Made by a program: the position numbers and the translations under genes. From Erythrobacter sp. HL-111 (lineage in GTDB: Bacteria; Pseudomonadota; Alphaproteobacteria; Sphingomonadales; Sphingomonadaceae), in assembly GCF_900105095.1 (NCBI RefSeq), contig NZ_LT629743.1, positions 1,798,001 through 1,862,000 on the forward strand: a DNA stretch of 64,000 bases, read 5' to 3'. Under the pieces are notes generated by a model that was not told the origin of the DNA, searched no databases, and saw only the letters and a list, made by a program, of their open reading frames with translations. Shown piece after piece: positions 44,992 through 55,082 of the stretch (the stretch's first letter is position 1; each line of letters starts with the position of its first letter).

Positions 44992-46228
44992 GACACCCGG
45001 CAAAGCCATAGGGGCCGGGCGAGAAAGCGGGTTCGGGTTCTCCATCGACCGGCAGACCCGCTCGAAACCGGTCGTCCTTCATGTCTCGGGCGACTTTCCC
45101 GATCCGCTGGAGCCGGCGAAAACCCCTGTCATCAAGACGCTTCTCGACCTGACGGAAGGCGATTTCGAGCACCGGGTCCTGTCGATCAACCGATCCGCTC
45201 CGAGCTTCGGCGACCTCATCGGCGGGCGCGCAGCGGGGATCGCTGCGGAGCCTTTCGAATACGGGCTTGCCGCGCGCTATAAGGCGCCGCCGCGCGGGCT
45301 CCTTCACCGAACCGGGCTGCATCGGCTCGGCGACTGGCTGGCGGACCGGCTGGAAGACGAGGCCATCCGTCCGGACCTGCTGGTGGCGCACAAGCTGTCG
45401 ATAGAGGGTATCGCCGTGCATCGCGCCGCCGCGCGGCTCGGCATTCCCTATGCCGTCTCGATCCAGGGCGATACCGATCTCAAGATCCTGGGGATCCGGC
45501 GCGACCTTGCCGGGGAGTTTCGGAAGATCATCGCCAAGGCCCGCATGATCTTTCCGTTCGCGCCCTGGGCATGGGACGCGGTCCGCTCAAGGCTGGGCAT
45601 CGCCGAAAGGCCGGTCGTGATCCTGCCCTGCCCGACCGATCTCGACGACCCGCTGCCCCCGCGAAAGGGCGAGGACGGACCACTCACGGCCTTTCACCTC
45701 AGGAACCACCGGCGCAAGAATCTCCCAGGCCTCGCCCGTGCGATGAGCGCGCTCGGGAAGCAGGGGTTTGCGGAACCGCTGACGGTGCTCGGCGGAGGGG
45801 ACGCCGCCACGCGCGCGGCGTGCGAACGGGTGATCGGCGATGCGCCGGTCGTCCTGGCAGGCCCCGCCGATCGCGCCACGCTCCGCGCGAAGATGAACCG
45901 CGCCAAGGTCTTCGTCCTTCCCTCGCTGCGCGAAAGCTTCGGTCTCGTCTTCATCGAAGCCCTCTTCGCGGGCCTCCCGATCATCTATCCGCGCGGAGCC
46001 GGGGTCGACGGCTTCTTCGATGATGCGCCCTTCGCACTCGCAGTGGACGCGCGGGACCCGCGCTCGATCGCGCGGGCGATAGGCCGGGCGATCGAGCGGG
46101 AATCCGAAATGAAGGCGGCGCTCGCCGATTGGCAGGCCTCGGACCACGCGCAGACCTTCAGACGGCCGGCGATCGGCAGCGCCTTCCGCGAAGGCCTCAT
46201 GGCTGCCTGTGCAAACGATCGGGCCTAG
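44981..46228 (+). CDS. Glycosyltransferase (GT4-like)
   Basis: A 415-residue GT-B protein. The N-terminal half has HVSGDFPDPLEPAKTPVIK, the C-terminal half AGPADRATLRAKMNRAKVF and LPSLRESFGLVFIEALFAGLPI, the standard GT4 donor site. The GTG start overlaps the wzc stop by 11 bp. It ends the plus-strand wza-wzc-GT unit and converges on the minus-strand acyltransferase gene. Confidence 0.85.
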   Translation: MTAETPGKAIGAGRESGFGFSIDRQTRSKPVVLHVSGDFPDPLEPAKTPVIKTLLDLTEGDFEHRVLSINRSAPSFGDLIGGRAAGIAAEPFEYGLAARYKAPPRGLLHRTGLHRLGDWLADRLEDEAIRPDLLVAHKLSIEGIAVHRAAARLGIPYAVSIQGDTDLKILGIRRDLAGEFRKIIAKARMIFPFAPWAWDAVRSRLGIAERPVVILPCPTDLDDPLPPRKGEDGPLTAFHLRNHRRKNLPGLARAMSALGKQGFAEPLTVLGGGDAATRAACERVIGDAPVVLAGPADRATLRAKMNRAKVFVLPSLRESFGLVFIEALFAGLPIIYPRGAGVDGFFDDAPFALAVDARDPRSIARAIGRAIERESEMKAALADWQASDHAQTFRRPAIGSAFREGLMAACANDRA

Positions 46229-46243
46229 GCGGGGCGGCCGGCT

Positions 46244-46831
46244 TCATTCCCCGCCTGAGACTTCAGGTATCCGGCGCGTTCCGACGACTTTTGCCGGCAC
46301 GCCCGCCGCGATCGCGAAACTCGGTATGTCACTCGTCACGACCGCCCCCGCGGCGATCACGGCACCCGCGCCGATCTTCACGCCCGGCAGCACGATGACG
46401 CGCGCGCCCAGCCAGGCATCGTCGCCGATCTCGACGTCGCGCTCGTCCATCAGTTGGCGCGTCACGGGCGCCCCGTCGTTGAAGCGGTAATTGGCGGCGG
46501 TGACGATGACTTCGGGACCGAACAGCACGTCGTCGCCGATGACGATGCGCCCCCGGCAAGGCCCCGCCCAGAGGAAGCATCGCGATCCGATGCTGACCCG
46601 TTCTCCGATGACGATGTTCTGCGGCTCGCTGAAATTGACGTCGGGAGTGATGCCGAGCGGCTTGCCCATCCGGATCTGCCGGAGCGGGGCGACGTGGGAA
46701 TAGTTGTAGTAATTGACGATCTTCACGAGATGCAGCCAGGCCCGCGGGTCGAGCAGCGACAGCACCAGCCGCAGCGCCCGGCGTGACCTCGTGGTCGCCT
46801 TCTTGGGCACCGGCGCGCGCTCCGCCATCAT
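46244..46831 (-). CDS. Left-handed beta-helix acyltransferase (WcaF/CatB-like)
   Basis: A 195-residue hexapeptide-repeat acetyltransferase. Repeats run from VNFSEPQNIVIGERVSIG through GRIVIGDDVLFGPEV to IGDDAWLGARVIVLPGVKIGAGAVI, with the CoA-binding end AGVPAKVVG. Probable O-acetylation of a capsule sugar is inference from location. The start is one of two adjacent ATG codons; the first overlaps the stop of the upstream GT2 gene by four bases. Confidence 0.9.
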   Translation of the reverse strand: MMAERAPVPKKATTRSRRALRLVLSLLDPRAWLHLVKIVNYYNYSHVAPLRQIRMGKPLGITPDVNFSEPQNIVIGERVSIGSRCFLWAGPCRGRIVIGDDVLFGPEVIVTAANYRFNDGAPVTRQLMDERDVEIGDDAWLGARVIVLPGVKIGAGAVIAAGAVVTSDIPSFAIAAGVPAKVVGTRRIPEVSGGE

Positions 46832-47841
46832 TCGTAACCCGGCAGCCATTCGCCCCGCCGCTCCCAGACGGACCGCCAGGGTCCGGGCGCACCGGCCGCG
46901 CCTTTCGAAAATCGCGACAGCGAACCTTCGACGGTCTTGCGATTGAGCACCCACACGAGGAGCAGTCCGATGCCGATCGGACGAGCCAGCCGCTGCCAAT
47001 GATCCCGGATCAGCGTCACCCGCCCCTTGAGGACCTTGATGATCCGTTCCTCGTTATCCGCGTAGGACGCCCCGACATGATGCACGATCTGCGCGTCGGG
47101 CGTGATCATCGGCCTGTATCCGAGCCCTGCGGCGCGCAGGCAGAGGTCCGCTTCCTCGCCGAACATGAAGTATTTCCCGCGAAACCCGTCGAGCTTTTCC
47201 CAGGTCGGCTTCGAGATCATCAGGAAACAGCCCACGACGATGTCGACATGGCGAACGCTGTCGCGCCGCCATCCGCCGATCGCTTCGGGGTTGAAAAACG
47301 CGGAGCCGGGAAACACGCGTGAAAGCCCGGTCGCCCGGCAGAACAGGCTCCAGATCGTCATCCTGTTCCAGCAGGAGGCGATGTTGAGCGACCCGTCGGG
47401 AAAAACGGTGCGCCCGCCGACGATACCGGCCTCCGGATGGGCCTTCGCGAATTGGAGCAGGTTCTCGATCGCACCCGGATGCGTCTGCGTATCGGGATTG
47501 AGCAGCAGGAGCCACCCGGTGCGGGCGGACGCCGCTGCGGCGTTGTTGGCCGCGGCAAATCCGAGATTCTCGCAAGAGCGCACGAGCCTGACCCTGTCGG
47601 CGAACCGCGCGGCGATGGCATCCGCGGAACCATCGCTCGACGCATTGTCCCACACGATGACGTCCATCGTCACCCGCCCGGCATTGGCAAACAGCGTATC
47701 CAGCGCGACGAGGGTCAATTCGCGCGTGTTGTAGCTCACCATGATGACCGTGAGTTCGGGAACGGCATCGCCATTCGGGGAAGCGCCGGTCATCGCGGGA
47801 TCTGTCACGGCCTCGATCCCGTGCCGGTCGCCCCCTGTCAT
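46828..47841 (-). CDS. Glycosyltransferase family 2 protein (rhamnosyltransferase-like)
   Basis: A 337-residue GT-A enzyme. It has VIMVSYNTREL, the donor-binding VWDNASSDGS, the DxD-like NPDTQ and the acceptor-side FMFGEEADLCLR. These features match GT2 proteins that add rhamnose or similar sugars in O-antigen loci, consistent with the rml genes nearby. It is one of four tightly linked minus-strand genes. Confidence 0.9.
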   Translation of the reverse strand: MTGGDRHGIEAVTDPAMTGASPNGDAVPELTVIMVSYNTRELTLVALDTLFANAGRVTMDVIVWDNASSDGSADAIAARFADRVRLVRSCENLGFAAANNAAAASARTGWLLLLNPDTQTHPGAIENLLQFAKAHPEAGIVGGRTVFPDGSLNIASCWNRMTIWSLFCRATGLSRVFPGSAFFNPEAIGGWRRDSVRHVDIVVGCFLMISKPTWEKLDGFRGKYFMFGEEADLCLRAAGLGYRPMITPDAQIVHHVGASYADNEERIIKVLKGRVTLIRDHWQRLARPIGIGLLLVWVLNRKTVEGSLSRFSKGAAGAPGPWRSVWERRGEWLPGYE

Positions 47842-48345
47842 TCAGTTGCCCTTGCGAAATTCGCGGTCGGGCAGCGCGGCGGCATCGGGATCGCGCAGGC
47901 GCAGGTCGTGTTCGCGTTCGTCGGCATCGGCGAAGCGACCATAGGCTCCCACGACTATCCCCGATCGCAGCACCCTTGCCGGGTTGCCGGCTGCGACCGA
48001 GCCCGGCGGGACGTCCTTCGTGACGACGCTCCCGGCCCCGATGACCGAACCATCCCCGATCGTCACGCCGGGCAGGATGATGCTTTCCCCGCCGATGAAG
48101 CAGTTCTTGCCGATCCGGGTGTGCAGATAAAGTCCGCGCGTGCGGTCATGGGTGAGCACGCGGGCGTTGAATGCAAGGTAACTGTAGGCGCCGACATGGA
48201 CGCCGCGCGGAAACGTCCTGTCGGGCTTCGCGGAAAGCGAAAGCTGGACGGTCGGATGCAGATCCATGCCCAGAACCCGCACGTAGAAAGCGCGCTTCAG
48301 GGAGACGAGCAGATTGCGCAATCGACCCAGGCGGTTGAGGCTCAT
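47842..48345 (-). CDS. Second hexapeptide-repeat acyltransferase
   Basis: A 167-residue left-handed beta-helix protein. Visible repeats are [56 protein letters not shown], and the C-terminal AGNPARVL CoA end. It is distinct in sequence from the other acyltransferase of the cluster, so two different substituents or positions may be modified. It directly follows the ligase gene (ATGA overlap) and abuts GT2. Confidence 0.88.
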   Translation of the reverse strand: MSLNRLGRLRNLLVSLKRAFYVRVLGMDLHPTVQLSLSAKPDRTFPRGVHVGAYSYLAFNARVLTHDRTRGLYLHTRIGKNCFIGGESIILPGVTIGDGSVIGAGSVVTKDVPPGSVAAGNPARVLRSGIVVGAYGRFADADEREHDLRLRDPDAAALPDREFRKGN

Positions 48346-49727
48346 CTTGTTCCTTGTCCGAATGCCGCGGGCTGCACGGCCGGGCCGAGCGGCAGGGTCG
48401 TTGCCGACCTGCGCGGCATGGTCAGACCGCCGAACGTCGTCGCCACCCCGAGCAGGATCGCGAACCAGGTCAGGAGGCCCCCGAAGAACGATACCGTGAA
48501 GCCCAGCAGGAAAATCACGCAGATCGTCGCCGCGAGGCCGATGAGCGTCGCTTCGTCCGGACCCGTTTCGCGGCGGACCGCCAGGGTAAGGCCGACGAAC
48601 GCCAACAGGGTGGCAAGCACCAGGAACACGGCCGCCGGCAGCCCGTTGCGAACGGCGATCGCAAGCCAGAACGCATCGACGCTGTTGCCCATCCAGTCGA
48701 GACCGTCGAATTGCGCGAAGCCGATCCCGAAAAGCGGATGCCGTTCGACCGAATTGCTGCCGTATTCCCAGATCAGCAGGCGATAGCGACCGGATGCCGG
48801 GTTGAAGGTGTAGCGAATGAGCACCGCGATGAGGCCATTCTGCGAAACCACGTGAAGCGCCGAAAGCACGGCCACGGTCGCGCCCATGAAAATGGGCCAG
48901 TTCAGGAAGGTCACGATCCGCCGGACCGCATCGAACACGGCGAACACGAAGAACAGGATGAGGCCGATCATCGCCGCCGAACTGAAGGTGAACACCGCGC
49001 CAAGGCCCGACAGCATGCCGAGCACTTTCGGCCAGCCGCGGATGCGACTGAAGTGATAAAGCGGCAGAAGGCTGCTGAAGAACAGGCCGGCCAGGATCGG
49101 GTGGGAAAAGGGTCCCATCGCTCTCAGCAGGCCGTATCTCTGGTCCATGGCGATCGAGGGCTCGAACGAACTGCCGAATTCGGCCGCACCCAGATTGCCG
49201 AAGATGGCCGCGGCGGCGTCCCTGAGATAACGCCGGTCCGCCAGGCCTTCGAGCGGGAGGATGGCGGCCACGAGAAAGACCAGCGGCGCCATGAAGATGA
49301 GGGCGCGCCTGAGGTCATTCAGGTCCCTGATTGCCAGGCGGGCGATCAGGTAGGGCATGAAGACGTCGAGCGTGAGCGCCATGCCGGGCATGAAACCCGG
49401 GCCGGGCCCGTAGACGATCATGAATGAGACCGTCATCCATGCCGAACCGAGGAACACGAAAAGATCGTTGAGCCGCCAGGTCAGGTCGCCTTGCCGCAGC
49501 CGGACGATGGTCCACGGCAGGAGCAGCATCCATGCCAGGCGATAGGCGTAGAGCGTCTGTCCGGCGAGGTTCACTCGCACTTCGGGCGGCATCATGAGCG
49601 CCACCACGAGCACGATCACCGGCGCTATCCGGAGAAGGTCCCCACCCCTCGCCACGGGCTGCGGATGCGCGCTACCCGGCAGAGCGCCGCGCGGCATCCG
49701 ATCGACAGTGAGGTTCGGAGCACTCAT
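48342..49727 (-). CDS. O-antigen ligase/Wzy-type polymerase membrane protein
   Basis: A 461-residue protein with ten or more membrane helices and one long periplasmic loop near [20 protein letters not shown] and [23 protein letters not shown]. The latter block (R...WE......P.FG.G) is typical of O-antigen ligase-superfamily proteins, which include WaaL and Wzy polymerases. As the only such protein in the locus it is the likely polymerase. The start at 49727 is chosen from the end of hydrophilic low-quality sequence upstream. Confidence 0.85.
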   Translation of the reverse strand: MSAPNLTVDRMPRGALPGSAHPQPVARGGDLLRIAPVIVLVVALMMPPEVRVNLAGQTLYAYRLAWMLLLPWTIVRLRQGDLTWRLNDLFVFLGSAWMTVSFMIVYGPGPGFMPGMALTLDVFMPYLIARLAIRDLNDLRRALIFMAPLVFLVAAILPLEGLADRRYLRDAAAAIFGNLGAAEFGSSFEPSIAMDQRYGLLRAMGPFSHPILAGLFFSSLLPLYHFSRIRGWPKVLGMLSGLGAVFTFSSAAMIGLILFFVFAVFDAVRRIVTFLNWPIFMGATVAVLSALHVVSQNGLIAVLIRYTFNPASGRYRLLIWEYGSNSVERHPLFGIGFAQFDGLDWMGNSVDAFWLAIAVRNGLPAAVFLVLATLLAFVGLTLAVRRETGPDEATLIGLAATICVIFLLGFTVSFFGGLLTWFAILLGVATTFGGLTMPRRSATTLPLGPAVQPAAFGQGTR

Positions 49728-49883
49728 GCCACCTACCGCGCAGGTCTCGCCATTTCCGCACTGCAATAGCCCCGGCGATCTCGGCGAGGCAACCGCTAAT
49801 GGCGCAGACTTCGGGAATCGTTTTCCTACTCGGCTCGAGTGTGAAACACGCCGTTTCCCATTTGTTCCACGAAGAGGTGATTC

Positions 49884-50153
49884 ATGGCTACCGAGCCTTT
49901 CAAGGATTTTGCCGACAGCCCCACCGCCCCGTCGCTCGAATGCTTCGCCATCACCCCGAGCGACACGGGCGAATTGCCCAAGGTGACCAAGGCGCTCTAT
50001 GTCGGCGAAGGGGGCGATGTCGTTCTGCGCGCGGCGAGAGGCCAGGAAGACGTGGTGTTCCGCAATCTCCCGTCCGGTTACACGCTGGACGTGCGCGTGC
50101 GTGCCGTGCTTGCGACCGGCACGACGGCCTCCGCGCTCGTGGGGCTTGCCTGA
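49884..50153 (+). CDS. Spike base protein, RCAP_rcc01079 family (gene transfer agent head-spike type)
   Basis: An 89-residue protein. The pattern AITPSDTGELPKVTKALYVG, a beta-rich middle and the ending VRVRAVLATGTTASALVGL match, from memory, the family of the Rhodobacter capsulatus GTA head-spike base protein. It has no signal peptide, as expected for a phage-type structural protein. An AGAGGTG ribosome site precedes the ATG. The stop overlaps the next gene (TGATG), so both are made together. No other phage or GTA genes are in the window. Confidence 0.8.
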   Translation: MATEPFKDFADSPTAPSLECFAITPSDTGELPKVTKALYVGEGGDVVLRAARGQEDVVFRNLPSGYTLDVRVRAVLATGTTASALVGLA

Positions 50154-52249
50154 TGGCGGGGTTCGGCCAATCGCCCGCCGCGAGAAAGGGGGAAAGCCGG
50201 GGCGGGGCTCCTGCCGCCAAAAGTGCTCTTTCTCCTTCCGCATCGTGGGACGGCACCGCCGAGAGCGGGTTCGAGACCGTGCCTACCGACCCGGAGCGCA
50301 CCACGGCCAAGCCCGCGGTTCACCTGATCGACCTGCCTTGCCAGTTCTTCGACGACGAGCTGACCGTCAGCGCCATGGCCTTTGCCAATGACGGGGGCAC
50401 GCTGATCGGCGGGATCGACCGGGTGCGGTTCCATTTCGAGGGCAACGTCGCGGACGTGATCGAGCCGCAGCTTCGCACCTTCACCCGGTTCGACGGTTCG
50501 ACCTATCGCCTGCCGTGCTACACCGTCACGCTCGAGAAACCGGCGGGCACCAGCGGCGACACGCATCTCTACATCGAGGCGATCCCCGCCGACGCGACCA
50601 TGCAGAGCCGCGTCATCGGGCCGTTCGATTTCTTCCCGCGCGACCCCTTCGCCAACGGCACGCTGCACGACATCGACCTGACGGTGGACGACACGCAGCC
50701 CGTCGTGGCCGGTTCCAACTACCACGACTTCACCGCCGCCCACACCTATGTCAACGCCCAGAACGCGGAAAACCCGCGCATCACGATCAGGAGCAACCCG
50801 GCAGCGGGCTTCCATGAGATCAAGCGCGGGCACTGGGCAGGGTATGCACCCAAGGGCTGGCTGACGATCGAGGCCGACATCCCCGTCGTCTTCGACCGGC
50901 CTGCCCCCTTCGTCGATGAAGCAACCGCCTATAGCGGGCAGGCCGCCCGCCCGAACCTCGACGGCATCTGGTTCAAGGGGCCGAACATCACGCTCGAACT
51001 CCAGCGCCAGTCGCTCTACACCGAGTTCGACAGCCAGCAGCACGGCTGCGCCTTCGACGGCATCCGCATCCGGAACAGCGCCGGCATCGGCTTCATCTGG
51101 ATGGGGACTCATCGCCAGCTCGGCGTCGCGCGCGGCAAGAACTACTTCCTCGACAGCCTCATCAGCGACGTTCCCAACGCCTTCAACGAGGCGCGTCTGG
51201 CGCGCGGCAACATCAACAGCGGCGGGTGGTGGGATTATGCCTCCAACGCGAAATGTCTCGTCGGGAACATCTGCTCCGACCATTCCAGCGCCGAGGCGAT
51301 GGTCCACACGCTCGCCCTGACCGCGCAATACACCGGCACCGGAAGCACCGCGACGCTGGAGATGAGCGGCGTGAACAGCGCCAGCACGCGCACCGTCACC
51401 GCCAAGGTGGACGGGGAGACGGTCGGCACGCTGACGGTCCGCAACGTCGGAGCGACCTTCAACCCGAGCAACGCCGAGTTCCCGAGCGACGTGGTGGACT
51501 GGATCAACACCCTGCCCGACTGGACCGCGACGCTGGAGGACGACACCTACAAGGCGTCGATGCTCGGCCTTTCCACCAATCTCGGCACCAGCTTCGGTCC
51601 GCAGGACGCCAAGAGCGCGCCGCTGGAGCTTTACGCCCGGCCCGATCCCCACAACGACTGGTGGCAGGCGCAGATCGTGTGGGGCGATCCCTATCCGCCG
51701 TTCGAAAACGTCATCGCCTACGGCAACATCGCCTATGACTTTGCCGGGCAGAAGCTGTTCCTTTCGACCTTCAACCCGCTCAACGACGTGTTCTTCGTCA
51801 ACAACGCGCTGCACGATCTGGACGGCGTGTCGGCGGAGCCGAAGGGCGATTTCTTCTCGCAGTTCGATCGGGGCGAGCATTCCCATGTCGTCGTCGCACA
51901 TTGTTCGATCGAGCAGGGCCTGCTGCTGCGGACGAACACGACCGATCCCTATGGCGCGGACGAATACTGCCTGATCGCTGCGAGCGTATTCGGCGGGATC
52001 GAATGGGAAGGAACGCCCGACGCGGACCTGTCGATTGCGGGCAACCACACCTTCACCGGCACCACCGCGCCCGCAGGGGCGAGCGGGCACAGCATCGGGG
52101 GCACGGTGGACAGCCTGTTCGCGGATGCAGGCGCGGGGGACTTTGCGCCGGAGGGAGCGCTGGCGGAGAACCTGAAAGCGCCGGTGGTCCTGCACGATCT
52201 GGCGGGAAACCGCAGGGCGTCATCCTGCGCCGCGGGCGCTATTGGTTGA
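50153..52249 (+). CDS. Large spike/fibre-like protein paired with the spike base protein
   Basis: A 698-residue protein with no signal peptide and no membrane segment. The N-terminal third includes VIGPFDFFPRDPF and an AHTYVNAQNAENPRITI block (tandem beta-structure), the middle (about 280-420) looks like right-handed beta-helix or beta-sandwich repeats rich in Asn, and the C-terminus is again beta-rich. Placement directly after the spike base gene suggests the R. capsulatus GhsB (rcc01080) counterpart, the receptor-binding head fibre. This is inference from architecture and context. It converges on the flippase gene with an 11-bp overlap. Confidence 0.6.
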   Translation: MAGFGQSPAARKGESRGGAPAAKSALSPSASWDGTAESGFETVPTDPERTTAKPAVHLIDLPCQFFDDELTVSAMAFANDGGTLIGGIDRVRFHFEGNVADVIEPQLRTFTRFDGSTYRLPCYTVTLEKPAGTSGDTHLYIEAIPADATMQSRVIGPFDFFPRDPFANGTLHDIDLTVDDTQPVVAGSNYHDFTAAHTYVNAQNAENPRITIRSNPAAGFHEIKRGHWAGYAPKGWLTIEADIPVVFDRPAPFVDEATAYSGQAARPNLDGIWFKGPNITLELQRQSLYTEFDSQQHGCAFDGIRIRNSAGIGFIWMGTHRQLGVARGKNYFLDSLISDVPNAFNEARLARGNINSGGWWDYASNAKCLVGNICSDHSSAEAMVHTLALTAQYTGTGSTATLEMSGVNSASTRTVTAKVDGETVGTLTVRNVGATFNPSNAEFPSDVVDWINTLPDWTATLEDDTYKASMLGLSTNLGTSFGPQDAKSAPLELYARPDPHNDWWQAQIVWGDPYPPFENVIAYGNIAYDFAGQKLFLSTFNPLNDVFFVNNALHDLDGVSAEPKGDFFSQFDRGEHSHVVVAHCSIEQGLLLRTNTTDPYGADEYCLIAASVFGGIEWEGTPDADLSIAGNHTFTGTTAPAGASGHSIGGTVDSLFADAGAGDFAPEGALAENLKAPVVLHDLAGNRRASSCAAGAIG

Positions 52250-53744
52250 ACCGCACCGCCAGGGCCCGCCTCGCTTCGCCGGGCATCTGCATCCAGCATA
52301 CCGGCAGGAGAATGCCTGCCAGTATGCTGGCCGCGGCGAGGCCGGAAACCCAGTCCGCAGCATAGGGTGAAACGGCAAGCGCGACCGCGATCAGCGCGGC
52401 CGGCGCCATCAATTTGCGCAGCAGGTCGGCGGCGTTGAACCGGGCCTTCACCAGCATGACGACGCAATCGATCGAGGTTCGCAGGGAATAGGCAAGCGCC
52501 ACCCCTGCGAGGCCGAAGAGCGATCCAAAGCCGTACAGCATGGCGAAGTAGATCGGCAGTTCGACCAGGTGTGCGAGCGCGGTGAAACGCGAATTCCCGC
52601 GCGCATGGATATGGGCATAGGGAACACTGGCAATGGCATTCGCCCAGCACCCGACCAGGATGATCCTGCCGACGAGGATGGACCGCGGATCGAGTTCGTC
52701 GCCCAGCCACAATCGCAACAGCGGTTCGGCAAGGCAGATCAGCCCGATCACGACGAGGCCATACCACTGGCCCACGATGATGACCGCGTCCTTGCCCAGG
52801 GCAGCCGCCTGTTCGGGCGATTGCGAAGCGAACCGCGGGAAGAGGGCCTGGACCATCGCCAGCGGAAACATGACGGTGCGCTGGGCGATCTGGAACGGCA
52901 CGGAATAGGCCACCACGGCCGCAGTGCCGATCACCGCCCCGATCACGACCCGGTCCGACATGGTCATCAAGGGACTGACCATCGCCGTGAGCATGATCCA
53001 GGCGCCGAAGGAGAACAGCGGGCGCAGTTGCGCGAGGGAGGGATTGACCCGGTGCCCCCGCAGGAAGACCGCCCACATGCTCGCCAAGATCGGTATCAGC
53101 CCGATCATGCGGCCGCACAGCGACGCGCCGAGCAGCCAGCTCAGTTCGACCGAGTGGGAAACCGCCACCACCAGGGGAAGGATCTGGGACAGGATGTTCC
53201 CGAGCGTCGTCCCGATCGACACGACCCCGAAACGCTCGACCCCGACCAGCGCGCCCGCGGAAACGCCGGTATACATGATGACGGGAACGCAGAGCGCGAA
53301 CAGCCATGTCGAAGCGAGCGCTTCAGCCTGCAATCCGGCATCGGCTTCGAAGAACGATCCGAAGAACAGGTTCGAGCTGAGGTAGACCAGCACCGCGCCC
53401 GCGCCCGCAATGAGGCTCGCCCCGAACAGGGCTGACCACACGATTTCGGCCTGGTGGGCAGGGGCCGCTTCCCGCGTCGCGGAAAGCCGCTGCGTGATCG
53501 CCCGCCCCAGCCCGAAATCGGCCTGCCCGAAATAGCCGAGCAACACCCACGCGATCAGCAAGGCACCGTAACGCTCTGCTCCCGCGAGCGAGATGTAGAG
53601 CGGAATGGTCACGATGCTCACCACCACGCCCGCCACCGTCGGGGCGAGGCTGAGGAACGAATTGCGCGCGAGCGCCATCAGTTCGATCCGCGAAACGAGG
53701 GTAGGGCCATCACTCGAGCCGCCTTTCCTGCCGGGTCCGAACAC
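52239..53744 (-). CDS. Oligosaccharide flippase (Wzx, MATE/MOP superfamily)
   Basis: A 501-residue polytopic protein with about 12-14 helices, beginning LARNSFLSLAPTVAGVVVSIVTIPL. The segments FGQADFGLGRAITQRLS and YSVPFQIAQRTVMFPLAMVQALFP (split here by short gaps of memory, both present) are characteristic of Wzx/RfbX flippases. It moves lipid-linked repeat units to the periplasmic face. A shorter start at the Met in front of ALARNSF (53678) is equally possible. Confidence 0.88.
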   Translation of the reverse strand: MFGPGRKGGSSDGPTLVSRIELMALARNSFLSLAPTVAGVVVSIVTIPLYISLAGAERYGALLIAWVLLGYFGQADFGLGRAITQRLSATREAAPAHQAEIVWSALFGASLIAGAGAVLVYLSSNLFFGSFFEADAGLQAEALASTWLFALCVPVIMYTGVSAGALVGVERFGVVSIGTTLGNILSQILPLVVAVSHSVELSWLLGASLCGRMIGLIPILASMWAVFLRGHRVNPSLAQLRPLFSFGAWIMLTAMVSPLMTMSDRVVIGAVIGTAAVVAYSVPFQIAQRTVMFPLAMVQALFPRFASQSPEQAAALGKDAVIIVGQWYGLVVIGLICLAEPLLRLWLGDELDPRSILVGRIILVGCWANAIASVPYAHIHARGNSRFTALAHLVELPIYFAMLYGFGSLFGLAGVALAYSLRTSIDCVVMLVKARFNAADLLRKLMAPAALIAVALAVSPYAADWVSGLAAASILAGILLPVCWMQMPGEARRALAVRFNQ

Positions 53745-53870
53745 CGCACGCCAAGCGGTGCCGCCGCCGCCGCGAGCCTATTCCCGCTTTCCCCGCGCCA
53801 AGGCTCTTGTCCGGAGCTATTGCCTGTGCGACCCGCCTTCGCAACTGGGAAGTAAGCCCGAGGACCTTCG

Positions 53871-55082
53871 ATGACCCAAGCCGCTTCGTCACACTCATGC
53901 GACACCCCAGATGATGTAAGGCTCATCGCGATAAATCTTCCGCAGTTTCATCCAGTGCCGGAGAACGACGAATGGTGGGGTAAAGGGTTCACCGAATGGA
54001 CGAACGTCACCAAGGCGCGGCCTCTTTTCCCAGGCCATCATCAGCCGCAGCTACCGGCAGATCTGGGCTTTTATGACTTGCGACTGCCGGAAGCGCGGAA
54101 GGCTCAGGCGGACCTCGCCAAGCAGTATGGGATTTCGGGCTTTTGCTATTATCACTATTGGTTCAATGGCAAACGCATTCTCGAGCGCCCGGTCGATGAG
54201 ATTGTCAGATTAGGCGAGCCCGATTTTCCCTTCTGCTTGTGCTGGGCAAACGAGAACTGGACTCGGACTTGGTACGACAGAGACCGGGAAGTCCTGCTCG
54301 AACAGAAATATTCGCCGGAAGACGACCGCGAACACATTCGTGCGCTCATCCCCATCTTGGCCGACCCCAGATACATCAAGATGGATGGGAAGCCGGCATT
54401 ATTTATTTATCGGGCGGACATGCTACCTGATGCCGCAGCCACGGCTCGTATATGGCGCAAGGAAGTGAGGGAAGCAGGCCTCGGAGAACTGTTTCTCGGA
54501 GCATTCGTTACACGGGAGGTAGACATTGATGGTTGGGATTTCGACACAGCGGTCGAATTCGTTCCGTGCCCAGCGAAACAATCTGCCCATCGCGCTCCGA
54601 AACGCCTTCTTATTACGCTTCTAGGCCGTATTAGCGCGCGGCTCAACGGTGCATACGAAGCCAGCCTGCATCTTTACGATGACCTAATCGATGATCGCCT
54701 GGGGGCGGCGCCGCCGGAGGGCACAACTTCAGATCGCTGGCTCCGCTGCGTCACCCCATCTTGGGACAATTCTGCGCGCAGAAAAAAGCGTCCGCTGATT
54801 TACTTGGGTTCGACACCCGCCAAATACAGAGACTGGCTGAGAAAGATAATTCAATGGTCGCAAGACCACAATCCGCCGGGTCAAAGATTCGTCTTCATCA
54901 ACGCTTGGAACGAATGGGCGGAGGGCAATCACCTTGAGCCGGACAGGCGTTATGGCCATCAATACCTTGAAGCCACGCGGGCTGCCATGCAGGTCGCTGG
55001 CAAGCCCCGACCGGGCCATTGGGGGAACACCAATGTTAAGAAATCAGTTTCCCGACCAGTGGACACGCGATCTAAACCATGA
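53871..55082 (+). CDS. WbsX-type glycan-locus protein (GH99-like fold), lower GC
   Basis: A 403-residue protein of the WbsX family common in O-antigen and capsule clusters. Diagnostic blocks are INLPQFHPVPENDEWWGKG, FTEWTNV, GISGFCYYHYWFNGKR, CWANENWTRTWY and NAWNEWAEGNHLEPD. Some relatives are glycosyltransferase domains, others resemble GH99 glycosidases, so the reaction is open. Codon use differs from its neighbours: AGA, ATA, TTA and A/T third positions appear that are rare elsewhere in the window, which points to recent acquisition. Two scars lie nearby (see findings). Confidence 0.9.
   Translation: MTQAASSHSCDTPDDVRLIAINLPQFHPVPENDEWWGKGFTEWTNVTKARPLFPGHHQPQLPADLGFYDLRLPEARKAQADLAKQYGISGFCYYHYWFNGKRILERPVDEIVRLGEPDFPFCLCWANENWTRTWYDRDREVLLEQKYSPEDDREHIRALIPILADPRYIKMDGKPALFIYRADMLPDAAATARIWRKEVREAGLGELFLGAFVTREVDIDGWDFDTAVEFVPCPAKQSAHRAPKRLLITLLGRISARLNGAYEASLHLYDDLIDDRLGAAPPEGTTSDRWLRCVTPSWDNSARRKKRPLIYLGSTPAKYRDWLRKIIQWSQDHNPPGQRFVFINAWNEWAEGNHLEPDRRYGHQYLEATRAAMQVAGKPRPGHWGNTNVKKSVSRPVDTRSKP

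Noticed and set aside
50078..52195. A 705-codon minus-strand open frame opposite the spike protein
   Set aside because: Same GC-driven shadow effect; low-complexity composition, no motif, no ribosome site.
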